From: DATLGB01 sp964242305
GTDB lineage: Bacteria; Actinomycetota; Thermoleophilia; Solirubrobacterales; Solirubrobacteraceae
Reading direction: 5' to 3'
Length of the DNA: 64,000 bases
Assembly (NCBI GenBank): GCA_964242305.1
Contig: CAXTBB010000011.1
Location: 1 to 64,000, forward strand
Of the stretch, positions 35,311 to 44,125 are shown one piece after another. Both the position numbers and the translations under genes were made by a program. The notes under the pieces were generated by a model. It did no database searches, had not been told where the DNA came from, and saw only the letters and a program-made list of their open reading frames with translations. The stretch's first letter is position 1. Every line of letters starts with the position of its first letter.

Positions 35311-36284
35311 CCCTTGTACAGGTTGTCGGACACGGCGGGGGTGTCGAGATTGGCCTTGGTGCCGACCACCGTCTTGATGGCGGTCTCCTTGGGGACGGAC
35401 TTCCCGGCGATCGCCTTCAACGCGTCGTCGACGGAGGTCACGCCCATCCGCCGCGCCTGCTGGACGACGAGCGCCTTGACCAGCCCGGCCTTGAGCTGCT
35501 CGACCTGGAACGGCTGCGCGTCGCCGCTGACGAACGACACCCTGTCCTTGGCGTTGGCCTGGCGCAGGCCGGTGACGACGCCCTGCGCGTCGCCACCGTT
35601 GTAGGTGAAGACGCCGGCGAGGTCCGGGTACGCGGCCAGCGCGGCCGAGACGATCGCGGCCGACTTGCCCGGCGACCCGTTGGAGTACTCGAACGGCAGC
35701 ACGGTGATGTCCGGGTGCTTCTTCATCTCGGCCGAGAACCCCTTCCGGCCCTGGTCGTTGGTCGAGACGCCGGGCGGCGCGAAGATGCCGAGCACCGTGC
35801 CCTTGTCGCCGATCTGCCTGGCGAGCTCCTGCGCGCCCTGCACGCCGTACGTCACGTAGTCCGAGCCGATGTGCCCCGCGGCGATGCCGGCCTGCTTGAG
35901 CGTGGTGTCGACGAGCATGAGCTTGATGCCCTGCGCCGTCGCCGTCTTCAGGGGCGGGTAGAGCGCGGTGTCGTCGGTCGGCGCGATGATGATCGCGTCC
36001 GGCTTGCGCGCCACCACGGCGTTGACGATCGGGACCTGCAGCGCCGGGTCGAACTGGCTCGGCCCCTGGATGGTGAGGTCCGCGCCAACCTTCTTTGCCT
36101 GGGTCTTGGCACCGCACTCGATCGCCTTGTAGAAGTCGTCGCTCTCGCTGCCGACGATCAGGGTGAGCTTCTTGCCCTTCGCGCTCGAGGACGAGCCCTT
36201 GGAGTCGTCGCTGCCACAGGCCGTCAGCGCCATGGCGGCGACGATCCCGCCCGCGGCGAGCGCGCGCTTCGCGGTCCACGTCAT
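35304..36284 (-). CDS. Sugar ABC transporter substrate-binding lipoprotein (RbsB/FrcB type)
   Basis: A 326-residue periplasmic-binding-protein family I lipoprotein. The signal ends in LTAC with lipid-modified Cys23, then a serine-rich linker (GSDDSKGSSSSAKG). Core motifs: LIVGSESDDFYKAIECGAK, KPDAIIIAPTDDTALYPPL, VFTYNGGDAQGVVTGLR. It binds a sugar and delivers it to the permease encoded upstream. AAAGG lies 10 bases before ATG 36284. 28 bases separate it from the permease gene. Confidence 0.9.
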   Translation of the reverse strand: MTWTAKRALAAGGIVAAMALTACGSDDSKGSSSSAKGKKLTLIVGSESDDFYKAIECGAKTQAKKVGADLTIQGPSQFDPALQVPIVNAVVARKPDAIIIAPTDDTALYPPLKTATAQGIKLMLVDTTLKQAGIAAGHIGSDYVTYGVQGAQELARQIGDKGTVLGIFAPPGVSTNDQGRKGFSAEMKKHPDITVLPFEYSNGSPGKSAAIVSAALAAYPDLAGVFTYNGGDAQGVVTGLRQANAKDRVSFVSGDAQPFQVEQLKAGLVKALVVQQARRMGVTSVDDALKAIAGKSVPKETAIKTVVGTKANLDTPAVSDNLYKGC

Positions 36285-36312
36285 TGTCTGGGTACCTTTC
36301 TCTGCGCGCGGC

Positions 36313-37332
36313 TCAGCCGAGCTGCCGCGCTCGTTGCCGTTGGTCGAGGTAGACGGCGAGCACCAGGACGGCGCCCACCGCGACGTACTGCCAGTAGGGC
36401 ACGACGCCCTGGACGATGAACCCGTTCTGCAGGACCACCGGGATGAAGACGCCGATGGTCGTGCCGACCATCCAGCCGCTGCCGCCGAACAGGCTCGTCC
36501 CACCGATGACGACGGCCGTGATGACCTGCAGGTTGTCGGTGGTGTGGCCCGCGACCGTGGTCGTCCCGAACCGCGCGAGCGACAGGAAGCCGGCCAGGCC
36601 CGCCAGGAGGCCGGCCATCGCGTAGATGCGGATCAGGTGCGACTCGACGCGGATGCCGGCACGGCGGGCGGACTCCTCACTGGCCCCGATGGCGTAGGTG
36701 TGGCGTCCGAACACCGTCTTGGACAGCAGCACGCCCGCCACGATCGTCACCGCCAACGCGGTGACGGCCAGCCACGGGATGCCGGCCACGCGGTTGTTGC
36801 CGAAGTCGACCATGCCGGTGGGGACGGACCGGACGTCGATGCCGTTGGTGATGACCAGCGCCAGCCCGTAGGCGGCGCCGAGCGTCCCGAGGGTGACCAC
36901 GAAGGCCGGCACCTTGGCCTTCGCCACGAGGACCCCGTTGAGCGCGCCCCAGGCGGCGCCGGTGAGGGCGGCCGCGCCGAGGCCGACGAGCACCGTCCCC
37001 AGCCCCGACCCGCCGACCCAGCCCATCGCCTTCGCGCCCAGCACGCCGGAGAAGACCAGCACGGAGCCCACCGACAGGTCGATGCCCGCAGTGAGGATGA
37101 CGAACGTCGCGCCGACCGCGAGCACGAGCAGGATGGCGGCGTCGGAGAGGATCGAGCGCGCGTTGTCGAGCGTCGCGAACGACGACGGCGACAGCGCGGA
37201 GAAGATCACGACGATCCCGACCAGGACGACCAGCATCGTCCCCGTCGGCCGGGTCAGGAAGCGGGCGAGGTCCGCCCGTGACGGTGCACGACGGGCTCGC
37301 GCCGGGGCCGGCGTCGCGCTCACAGCGGACAC
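36313..37332 (-). CDS. Sugar ABC transporter permease (RbsC/FrcC type)
   Basis: A 339-residue membrane protein with about ten hydrophobic segments. Family signatures: AVGATFVILTAGIDLSVGSV near the N-terminus, and ARRAGIRVESHLIRIYAMAG (the cytoplasmic EAA-like coupling region). GTG 37332 starts 1 base after the ATPase stop (TGA at 37334-37336 on the minus strand). An upstream ATG would overlap the ATPase gene further and is less likely. It forms the channel of the sugar importer with the neighbouring ATPase and binding protein. Confidence 0.9.
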   Translation of the reverse strand: MSAVSATPAPARARRAPSRADLARFLTRPTGTMLVVLVGIVVIFSALSPSSFATLDNARSILSDAAILLVLAVGATFVILTAGIDLSVGSVLVFSGVLGAKAMGWVGGSGLGTVLVGLGAAALTGAAWGALNGVLVAKAKVPAFVVTLGTLGAAYGLALVITNGIDVRSVPTGMVDFGNNRVAGIPWLAVTALAVTIVAGVLLSKTVFGRHTYAIGASEESARRAGIRVESHLIRIYAMAGLLAGLAGFLSLARFGTTTVAGHTTDNLQVITAVVIGGTSLFGGSGWMVGTTIGVFIPVVLQNGFIVQGVVPYWQYVAVGAVLVLAVYLDQRQRARQLG

Positions 37333-37333
37333 C

Positions 37334-38095
37334 TCAGGTCCCCGTCTCCGCAAGCGCTCCGGTGATGCAGGCGACGACCTCTTCCGGCGTCGTGTCGGCG
37401 GCGGCGAAGCGCCCGACCCGGCGGCCGAGGCGCAGGACCTCGATGCGGTCGGCGACCTCGAGCACCTCGGGGACGCTGTGGCTGATCAGCACCACGGCGA
37501 CGCCGTTGTCGCGCACCCGGCGGACGAGGTCGAGGACGTTGCGCGTCTGCTGGACCCCGAGTGCGGCGGTCGGCTCGTCGAGGAAGAGGACCTTGCTCGC
37601 CCACGTGACGGCACGGCCGATGGCGATGCCCTGGCGCTGCCCGCCCGACATGCGTCCCGCGGTCTCGTGCTCCGCGCGCACGGGGACGTTCAGGCGCGCG
37701 AACACGTCCGCGGCCTCCGCGTGCATGCGGCGGTCGTCGAGGAAGCCGAGCCGGCCGAGGAGCCCGGAGCGGCGCAGCTCGCGGCCGAGGAAGAGGTTGG
37801 CCGCGGGGTCGAGCGTGTCGGCCAGGGCGAGGTCCTGGTAGACCGTCTCCACCCCGGCGGCGCGGGCCTCGAGCGGGTCGGCGAACGTCACGGTGGCGCC
37901 GTCGATCTCGATCGTGCCGTCGTCGGGCGCGATGACCCCGGAGAGGACCTTGACCAGCGTGCTCTTACCGGCGCCGTTGTCGCCCATCAGCGCCACCACC
38001 TCGCCGTGACCGACCGCGAAGTCAGCCCCGCGCAGAGCCTCGACGTGCCCGAAGGACTTGACGATGCCGGTGGCGAGGAGGAGCTGGTCACGCAT
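37334..38095 (-). CDS. Sugar ABC transporter ATP-binding protein, single-domain (FrcA type)
   Basis: A 253-residue ATPase. Walker A GDNGAGKST, Q-loop VYQDLALAD, signature RMSGGQRQG, Walker B VLFLDEPTAALG, and switch His in LISHSVPE are all present. It has one ABC domain, like FrcA, unlike the double-domain RbsA. ATG 38095 is chosen because a good promoter (TTGACA, 16 bases, TATGGT) lies just upstream and would exclude the more 5' ATGs at 38110 and 38128, which fall within the promoter. The transcript would be nearly leaderless. First gene of the operon running to 32179. Confidence 0.88.
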   Translation of the reverse strand: MRDQLLLATGIVKSFGHVEALRGADFAVGHGEVVALMGDNGAGKSTLVKVLSGVIAPDDGTIEIDGATVTFADPLEARAAGVETVYQDLALADTLDPAANLFLGRELRRSGLLGRLGFLDDRRMHAEAADVFARLNVPVRAEHETAGRMSGGQRQGIAIGRAVTWASKVLFLDEPTAALGVQQTRNVLDLVRRVRDNGVAVVLISHSVPEVLEVADRIEVLRLGRRVGRFAAADTTPEEVVACITGALAETGT

Positions 38096-38100
38096 CTGCC

Positions 38101-38172
38101 ACGGAACCATACTGTCCGAATCGAACATGTCAAGTGCTTGATTTGAACAACAGGCGTGCTACGGTCCCGCTC
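38101..38172. promoter_or_regulatory. Divergent promoters and candidate DeoR operator of the sugar module
   Basis: Minus strand: -35 TTGACA (38128-38133) and -10 TATGGT (38106-38111), 16-base spacing, 10 bases before the ATPase ATG. Plus strand: weaker -35 TTGATT (38138-38143) and -10 TACGGT (38160-38165), 16-base spacing, only 7 bases before ATG 38173, which would make that mRNA leaderless. The palindrome TCAAG-TG-CTTGA (38130-38141) overlaps both -35 boxes and is flanked by GAAC copies at 38123 and 38145. It is an AT-rich island in a GC-rich region and a good operator candidate for the DeoR protein of this cluster. Confidence 0.6.
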
Positions 38173-39183
38173 ATGGGTCAGGCCCCTCCGTCACGCCCCC
38201 CGGCCTACGAGAGCGACATCCACGGCCAGCCCGAGGCACTGCGCGCGCTGCTGGACGCCGGGCTCGACGCCGAGGTGGAGGGCATCGCCGCACGGTTGGC
38301 GCGCTTCCCCCGGGTGGTGATGACGGGCATGGGCGCGTCGCTGTTCGCGCTCCATCCGACCTACCTGGCGCTGGCCGCCGCCGGCGTGCCGGTGTGGGCG
38401 GTGGAGACGAGCGAGCTCCTGGGCGCGGGCGTCGGCCTGATCGGGCCGGGCGCCCTGCTGTGGATCGTCTCTCAGTCCGGCGCGTCGGCCGAGGTGGTCG
38501 CGCTGCTCGACGGTCTCCCCTCCCCCGCGCCCGTCGTCGTCGGCGTGACCAGCGACACCGCCAGCCCGCTGGCCGCGCGCGCAGACGTCGTCCTCGAGCT
38601 GCACTCGGGCGAGGAGCAGACGGTCGGCACGCGCAGCTACTTGAACACGCTGGCCGCCCACGCGCTGGTGACGGCGACGGTGCGCGCAGAGGACGCCCAG
38701 CTCGACACGGCGCCCGATGCCCTCCAGGACTACCTCGACGGCTTCGAGGCCGAGGTGACCGCGCTCGGGGAGCGCGTGCGCGGACCCGCGTCGTTCGTCA
38801 TCGGGCGCGGCGCGTCACTGGCGGCCGTGCGCACCGGCGCGCTGATCATCAAGGAAGCGGCCAAGGTGCCCTTCGAGGGGATGAGCGCCGCCCAGTTCCG
38901 CCACGGCCCGCTCGAGCTGGTCGGCCCGGAGGTGGACGTCCTCGTGCTGGCCGGCGGCGGCGACGACCGCGCCCTCAACGTGCGCACGTTCGACGACGTC
39001 CGGGCGCTCGGCGGGCGTGCGACGCTGCTGGCGCCCGGTGACGGGTCGCCGGACCTGCACGGCGCCGCGGCGCCGCTCGGCGAGATCCTCCCGCTGCAGG
39101 CGCTCAGCGTCGCCCTCGCCCGTCGCCACGGCCGCGAGCCGGGCGCCTTCCGCCACATCGCCAAGGTCACCCGCACGCTCTGA
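38173..39183 (+). CDS. SIS-domain sugar isomerase/deaminase (GlmS C-terminal/AgaS-like)
   Basis: A 336-residue protein with two SIS domains. The first has VVMTGMGASLFALHPTYLAL and WIVSQSGASAEVVALLDG with GVTSDTASPLAARAD; the second has FVIGRGASLAAVRTGALIIKEAAK and FRHGPLELVGPEVDVLVL. The layout matches the isomerase half of GlmS and AgaS/FrlB-like proteins, which convert amino or ketose sugar phosphates. No glutaminase domain. ATG 38173 sits 7 bases after the -10 box. Divergent from the sugar ABC operon and likely part of it functionally. Confidence 0.87.
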   Translation: MGQAPPSRPPAYESDIHGQPEALRALLDAGLDAEVEGIAARLARFPRVVMTGMGASLFALHPTYLALAAAGVPVWAVETSELLGAGVGLIGPGALLWIVSQSGASAEVVALLDGLPSPAPVVVGVTSDTASPLAARADVVLELHSGEEQTVGTRSYLNTLAAHALVTATVRAEDAQLDTAPDALQDYLDGFEAEVTALGERVRGPASFVIGRGASLAAVRTGALIIKEAAKVPFEGMSAAQFRHGPLELVGPEVDVLVLAGGGDDRALNVRTFDDVRALGGRATLLAPGDGSPDLHGAAAPLGEILPLQALSVALARRHGREPGAFRHIAKVTRTL

Positions 39184-39233
39184 GCCTGGTCGACTGATGC
39201 ACCTGACCGCCGGGTCGAGTTGAATCCCGGAGT

Positions 39234-41882
39234 GTGACCCGGCTCGCCCTGCTGTTCTTCCTGCTCCTGACCGCCACGGCGGCCGCCTCGCCCACGCCGT
39301 ACGGGACCGACAACGTCCCCGGCTTCCGCAACGTGCTGCCGCCGGGGGCGAAGGGCGTCGACAACGCGCTCGAGCTCGCGGCGTTCACCGGTGCCGGCAC
39401 CTACCCCGCCCACTGGACCGACCAGCAGCCGCTCTACGACGGGCTGCTGTACGCGTCCCCGACGCTCACGCACGATCAGGTCGGCGACTCCTTCAAGGAC
39501 GCGACGTTCGGCGTCAAGGCGGGCGACGTGGAGTCGACGACCATGCCGCGCCCCGGCGTCACCATCCTCCGCGACAAGGGCTACGGCGTCCCCCACGTCT
39601 ACGGCGACACGCGCGCCGACGTCATGTTCGGCGCCGGCTACGCGGGCGCCCAGGACCGCCTGTTCCTGATGGACGTGCTCCGCCACACGGGCCGCGCCGA
39701 GCTGTCCTCGTTCGTGGGCGGGTCGGCCGGCAACCGCGAGATGGACCGCACGCAGTGGGCGCTGGCGCCCTACACGGAGGCGGATCTGCAGTCCCAGATC
39801 GACAATGCCGACGACCTCTACGGCGCCGCCGGGGCGCAGCTGCAGGCCGACCTCGCGCAGTACGTGGCCGGCATCAACGCCTACATCGCGGCGGCGCGGC
39901 TGAATCCGACGCTGATGCCCGGCGAGTACGCCGCCTTCGGCAAGCAGGTGGAGGACTGGAAGGGGACGGACGTGGTCGCCACCGCGTCGCTGATCGGCGG
40001 CATCTTCGGCAAGGGCGGCGGCAAGGAGCTGCGCTCGGCCCAGACGATGCAGGCGTTCGTCAAGCGCTTCGGGCGCAAGCGCGGGCGGCGCGCGTGGAGC
40101 GACTTCCGCTCTAAGGAGGACCCCGAGGCGCCCACCACGATCGACGGCCAGCGCTTCCCCTACGAGACGCGGTCGGCGTTCGCCAAGCGCGGCCTCGCGC
40201 TGCCCGATCGCGGCTCGGTCACCGAGGCGCCCGTCGCGCCGCCCGTGGCGACCAAGCGCGACTACCGCTCCTTCGGCGCCACCTTGCTCAAGGCCGCGCA
40301 GTCACCGCCGCACGCCTCCAACTGGGAGCTGGTGAACGCCGCCCACTCGGCGACCGGCCACCCGGTCGGCGTGCTCGGCCCGCAGGTCGGCTACTACGTC
40401 CCCCAGATCCTGATGGAGGAGGACCTCCACGGCGGCGGCATCGACGCCCGCGGGGCAAGCTTCCCAGGCGTCAACCTGATCGTCCAGCTCGGCCACGGCA
40501 CCGACTACGCGTGGAGCGCGACGACCGCCAACACCGACAACGTCGACACGTTCGCCGAGGTGCTCTGCCAGGACGACGTCCACTACCTCTGGCACGGCCA
40601 GTGCCGTCCGATGGAGAAGCTCGACCGCACCAACGCGTGGACGCCGAGCGTGGGCGACATGACGCCGGCCGGGTCAGAGACGCTGACCGCCTACCGGACC
40701 GTGCACGGCATCGTCTACGCCCGCGGGAAGGTGAAGGGCAAGCCGGTCGCCTTCGCCCTGTCGCGGACGACCTACTTCCACGAGGCCGACTCCGCGCTGG
40801 GCTTCGAGTGCCTCAACGAGGCGTCCTGCGTGCGCGATCCGAACACGTTCCGGCTCGCCATCAACGACATCAACTTCGGCTTCAACTGGGCCTACATCGA
40901 CGCCGACCACACCGCCTACCAGCAGTCGGGCTGGTACCCCAAGCGCGCCAAGGGGACCTCGCCGGACTTCCCGATCCTGGGCACCGGCGCATTCGACTGG
41001 AAGGGCTTCAACCCGGACCTGCACACGCAGACGGTCCTCTCCAACGACGAGCGCCCGCACACGGTCGACCAGCCGATCACGGTCAGCTGGAACGGCAAGC
41101 AGGCGCGCGGCTGGGCGGCGCCGGACGACATCTACTACTGGGGCCCGCTGCAGCGGATGCAGATGATCCGCTCGACGATCAACCGCGCCGCGGCGGGCGG
41201 CAAGAAGGTCGCGCTCGAGCAGGTCGCGCAGGCGATGGAGGAGGCGGCCACCACCGACATCCGCGGGCGGTTCCTCGTCCCCATCCTGCTGCGCGCGCTC
41301 GGCAACGACCCCGCCCACGCGGCGCAGATCAAGCTGCTGCGCGACTGGCACCGCAGCGGCGCCCACCGGCGCGACCTCGACAAGGACGGCACCTACGACG
41401 ACGACGCGGCGGTGACGCTGATGGACGCGTGGTGGCCCGAGATCGCCGACGCCGAGTTCGGGCCGGCGCTCGGCTCCGCGCTGCCCGCGCTCAAGGCCAT
41501 CGTGCCCGTCGACGACGAGACCCTCGGCGGCGACCCGAGCGCGCCCGCCTTCGAGTCCGGCTGGTGGGGGTTCGTCTCCAAGGACCTGCGCGACCTGTTC
41601 ACGCCCAAGAAGGTCAAGGGACGCTGGTCGCGCGTCTACTGCGGCGGCGGCTCGAAGGCGAAGTGCCGGACCGCGCTGCGCGCGTCGCTGGACGTGGCGC
41701 TCAAGAAGACCAAGGCGCAGCTCTACGGCCACGGCGACTGCGCCTCGGACGCCGACGCGCAGTGCTTCGACCAGAACCGCTCCACCGTCGCCTCCGCGAT
41801 CACGATCCCGCCCGCTCCCTTCCAGAACCGCCCGACCTTCCAGCAGACCGTCGAGCTCACGGCACGAGTGCCTCGCGGGTGA
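39234..41882 (+). CDS. Secreted penicillin-acylase-family Ntn hydrolase
   Basis: An 882-residue precursor. Signal peptide RLALLFFLLLTATAAAS at the N-terminus. The alpha chain contains ILRDKGYGVPHVYGDTRADVMFGAGYAGAQDRLFLMD, here described by position (~residues 105-145) and diagnostic of the family. The predicted autocatalytic cleavage precedes Ser362 in PPHASNWELV, which would become the N-terminal nucleophile of the beta chain; the oxyanion Asn region follows (TTANTDNVDTFAE). Substrates may be acyl-homoserine lactones, acylated amino acids or beta-lactams. GTG start; its last 26 bases overlap the convergent FMN oxidase gene. Confidence 0.9.
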   Translation: MTRLALLFFLLLTATAAASPTPYGTDNVPGFRNVLPPGAKGVDNALELAAFTGAGTYPAHWTDQQPLYDGLLYASPTLTHDQVGDSFKDATFGVKAGDVESTTMPRPGVTILRDKGYGVPHVYGDTRADVMFGAGYAGAQDRLFLMDVLRHTGRAELSSFVGGSAGNREMDRTQWALAPYTEADLQSQIDNADDLYGAAGAQLQADLAQYVAGINAYIAAARLNPTLMPGEYAAFGKQVEDWKGTDVVATASLIGGIFGKGGGKELRSAQTMQAFVKRFGRKRGRRAWSDFRSKEDPEAPTTIDGQRFPYETRSAFAKRGLALPDRGSVTEAPVAPPVATKRDYRSFGATLLKAAQSPPHASNWELVNAAHSATGHPVGVLGPQVGYYVPQILMEEDLHGGGIDARGASFPGVNLIVQLGHGTDYAWSATTANTDNVDTFAEVLCQDDVHYLWHGQCRPMEKLDRTNAWTPSVGDMTPAGSETLTAYRTVHGIVYARGKVKGKPVAFALSRTTYFHEADSALGFECLNEASCVRDPNTFRLAINDINFGFNWAYIDADHTAYQQSGWYPKRAKGTSPDFPILGTGAFDWKGFNPDLHTQTVLSNDERPHTVDQPITVSWNGKQARGWAAPDDIYYWGPLQRMQMIRSTINRAAAGGKKVALEQVAQAMEEAATTDIRGRFLVPILLRALGNDPAHAAQIKLLRDWHRSGAHRRDLDKDGTYDDDAAVTLMDAWWPEIADAEFGPALGSALPALKAIVPVDDETLGGDPSAPAFESGWWGFVSKDLRDLFTPKKVKGRWSRVYCGGGSKAKCRTALRASLDVALKKTKAQLYGHGDCASDADAQCFDQNRSTVASAITIPPAPFQNRPTFQQTVELTARVPRG

Positions 41883-43104
41883 TCTCGGCGACGCAGCGGC
41901 AGCCGGCCAGGCCCATGGTGAGGTCGAAGTCGGCGGCGAGGTTGCGGACGACTTCCTGCACGCCGGCCTCGCCCGCGACGGCGAGGCCGTAGGCGTAGGG
42001 GCGGCCGATCAGGGTCGCGCGGGCGCCAAGGGCGAGCGCCTTGAAGACGTCGGCGCCGCCGCGGACGCCCGAGTCGAGCAGCACGGGGATCTGATCGGCG
42101 ACGGCGGCGACCACGGCCGGGAGCGCCGCGATCGTCGAGATCGCGCCGTCGACCTGGCGGCCGCCGTGGTTGGAGACGATGACGCCGTCCATCCCCGCGT
42201 CGACGGCCTGGCGGGCGTCGTCGGGGTGCAGGATCCCCTTGAGCAGGATCGGGAGCGTGGTCCGCCCGCGCAGGAACGCGAGGTCGGCCCAGGTCAGCGA
42301 CGGCCGCGAGTAGATGCGCACGAAGCGCTGGACGGCGGCGCGGGCGTGGCGGCGCTCGCCGGGGTAGTTGCGCAGGATCTGGGCGAGGACGCCGATCGCG
42401 TTCAGCGACGGCTTGATCTCGTCCCCGCCCACCCCGTCGGCGTCCAGCGGCGTGTCGAGCAGTCTGGTGAAGACGGGGTCGCTCGTGTACTGCGCGATGC
42501 CCTTGCCGCGCAGGAACGGCAGGTAGGCGACGTCGAGGTCGCGCGTGCGCCAGCCCAGCAGGGTGGTGTCGAGGGTGACGACGATCGCGCCGGCCCCGGC
42601 CGCCTCCGCGCGCGACACCAGCGACTCGACGAGGTCGTTGGAGGTCGACCAGTAGAGCTGGAACCAGCGCGGCGAGTCTCCCAGCGCCGCCGCGATCGTC
42701 TCCATCGGCGTGGAGGCCTGGTTGGAGATGACCATGGGGACGCCCTCGGCCTTCGCGGCGCGGGCGACGCCGAGGTCGGCGGAGCGGTGCGCCATCTCGA
42801 GGACGCCGACCGGAGCGAGCAGGAACGGCACCGGGAAGCGCTGTCCGAACAGCTCCACCGACGTGTCGCGCACGGACACGTCGCGCAGCATCCGGGGGAC
42901 GATCCGCCACGCGTCCCAGCCGGCGCGGTTGGCCCGCACGGTGGACTCGTCTCCCGCGCCGCCGGCGATGTAGGCGAACGCCTCCGGGCTCATCGCCCGC
43001 TCGGCCGCCGCCTCCAGCTTGTGGAAGTCGACGGGCACGCGCGGCTTGCGCCCGCTCACCCCGTCGACGTAGACGGCGGTCTGTCGCTGCACTCCGAAGG
43101 CCAT
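41857..43104 (-). CDS. FMN-dependent alpha-hydroxy-acid oxidase (lactate 2-monooxygenase-like)
   Basis: A 415-residue (S)-alpha-hydroxy-acid dehydrogenase family protein. Visible: SPEAFAYIAGGAGDESTVRAN at residues ~39-59, FLLAPVGVLEMAH, the WFQLYWSTSNDLVESLV strand, VVTLDTTLLGWRTRD, ILLKGILHPDDA with the FMN Lys, and VSNHGGRQVDGA with the catalytic His and Arg. Length and VDFHKLEAAAERAMSP start match lactate 2-monooxygenase relatives of actinobacteria. It oxidises an alpha-hydroxy acid such as lactate or mandelate. The SRPBCC gene lies 5 bases upstream and may be co-transcribed. Confidence 0.9.
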   Translation of the reverse strand: MAFGVQRQTAVYVDGVSGRKPRVPVDFHKLEAAAERAMSPEAFAYIAGGAGDESTVRANRAGWDAWRIVPRMLRDVSVRDTSVELFGQRFPVPFLLAPVGVLEMAHRSADLGVARAAKAEGVPMVISNQASTPMETIAAALGDSPRWFQLYWSTSNDLVESLVSRAEAAGAGAIVVTLDTTLLGWRTRDLDVAYLPFLRGKGIAQYTSDPVFTRLLDTPLDADGVGGDEIKPSLNAIGVLAQILRNYPGERRHARAAVQRFVRIYSRPSLTWADLAFLRGRTTLPILLKGILHPDDARQAVDAGMDGVIVSNHGGRQVDGAISTIAALPAVVAAVADQIPVLLDSGVRGGADVFKALALGARATLIGRPYAYGLAVAGEAGVQEVVRNLAADFDLTMGLAGCRCVAEITREALVP

Positions 43105-43109
43105 AGGCG

Positions 43110-43526
43110 TCAGTCTTCCATGAGCGCCTTCAGCCGCGCGAGCGCCTTCGCGTTGTTGCGCTTGAGCATCGCCTTGACCAGCGGGTCGGCCAGCGCCTCT
43201 ACGCGCGAGCCGCGCTGGAGGATCTCGTTGGTGAAGGTGACCTCCGTGCGGCGGTCGTCGAGCGGGCGCAGCGCGTAGGTCCCGCGCGTGCGCCGCTTGC
43301 CGTCCGTCCCCTCCTCCACGACCGCGTCCGGCGTGCTGGAGATGGGGTGGATCTCGGACCGACCGCCGCCCTTGAGCTTGACCGAGACGCCGTCACCGGC
43401 CGGCTTCCAGTCGGTCAGGAAGTGGTTGGTCCAGCGCTCGTGGGCGTGGAGGTCGCCGACGAGCGCGTACACCTCGTCGCGGGGACGGTCGATGGTGGTG
43501 GAGACGGCGACGGTCAGTTGTGACAT
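43110..43526 (-). CDS. SRPBCC-family (START-like) protein
   Basis: A 138-residue polyketide-cyclase/START-like protein. The N-terminus QLTVAVSTTIDRPRDEVYAL followed by ERWTNHFLTDWKPAGDG is the usual first strand and helix; RTEVTFTNEILQRG and a long C-terminal helix (VKAMLKRNNAKALARLKALME) complete the fold. Such proteins bind hydrophobic ligands. The ATG lies within a 17-bp pseudo-palindrome and 32 bases from the divergent TetR gene, which suggests control by that regulator. Confidence 0.83.
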   Translation of the reverse strand: MSQLTVAVSTTIDRPRDEVYALVGDLHAHERWTNHFLTDWKPAGDGVSVKLKGGGRSEIHPISSTPDAVVEEGTDGKRRTRGTYALRPLDDRRTEVTFTNEILQRGSRVEALADPLVKAMLKRNNAKALARLKALMED

Positions 43527-43535
43527 AGTGTCGCA
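43519..43535. promoter_or_regulatory. Candidate TetR operator
   Basis: TGTGACA (43519-43525) and TGTCGCA (43529-43535) form an imperfect inverted repeat around TAG, 6 of 7 pairs complementary. It covers the start codon of the SRPBCC gene and lies 24 bases before the TetR start. TetR regulators commonly bind such sites in the divergent region beside their own gene. Confidence 0.4.
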
Positions 43536-43558
43536 AACTGTGCCATCATGATGCGGAC

Positions 43559-44125
43559 ATGTCAACCCGCGTCAGCCGGGCGGACGCGCACCAGCGCATC
43601 GTCGCCGCCGCCGAGCGGCTGCTGCGCGAGCGTGCCTACCGGGAGCTGTCCGTCGACCAGGTCATGGCCGAGGCGGGCCTCTCGCGCACGATCTTCTACC
43701 GCCACTTCGACTCCCTGGCCGGCGTCGTCGGCGCCCTGCTGGCCGAGATCGAGGCCGACCTCTTCCCCGTGCTCGCCAACGAGCCGATGGAGGACGTGCT
43801 CCGCGCCGCGGTCGACATGTACGCGCGCCACGGCCCGTTCCTGCTCGCGGTGCAGGCCGCGGCCTTCCACGACCCCACGATCGAGATCGCCTACCGCGAG
43901 CTGATCGAGCGCTTCGACGCGTTCATGGCCGGCCAGATGCGCGCCGCCATGGACGAGGGCCGCGTCGCCCCCGGCGACCCCGCCGACCTCGCCCGCGCGA
44001 TGAACCGCTTCAACAACGCCTACCTCCTCGACACCTTCGGCCGCGGCGGCGGCGGCGATCCCGACGCCGCCCTGGCTACCTTGCTGGCGGTATGGGTGCC
44101 GTTGACCTCGCACGGTTCGAGCTAG
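43559..44125 (+). CDS. TetR-family transcriptional regulator
   Basis: A 188-residue regulator. The N-terminal helix-turn-helix is QRIVAAAERLLRERAYREL then SVDQVMAEAGLSRTIFYRHF (residues ~12-52), the classic TetR pattern. The C-terminal ligand domain begins at about residue 60 and is poorly conserved, so the ligand is unknown. It is divergent from SRPBCC/FMN oxidase genes, the most likely targets. The 3' end overlaps the following gene by 34 bases. Confidence 0.9.
   Translation: MSTRVSRADAHQRIVAAAERLLRERAYRELSVDQVMAEAGLSRTIFYRHFDSLAGVVGALLAEIEADLFPVLANEPMEDVLRAAVDMYARHGPFLLAVQAAAFHDPTIEIAYRELIERFDAFMAGQMRAAMDEGRVAPGDPADLARAMNRFNNAYLLDTFGRGGGGDPDAALATLLAVWVPLTSHGSS

Noticed and set aside
42880..42910. 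CATCCGGGGG resembling the second hairpin of the 58-bp element.
   Set aside because: Only 10 bases match and it is part of normal coding sequence of the FMN oxidase.
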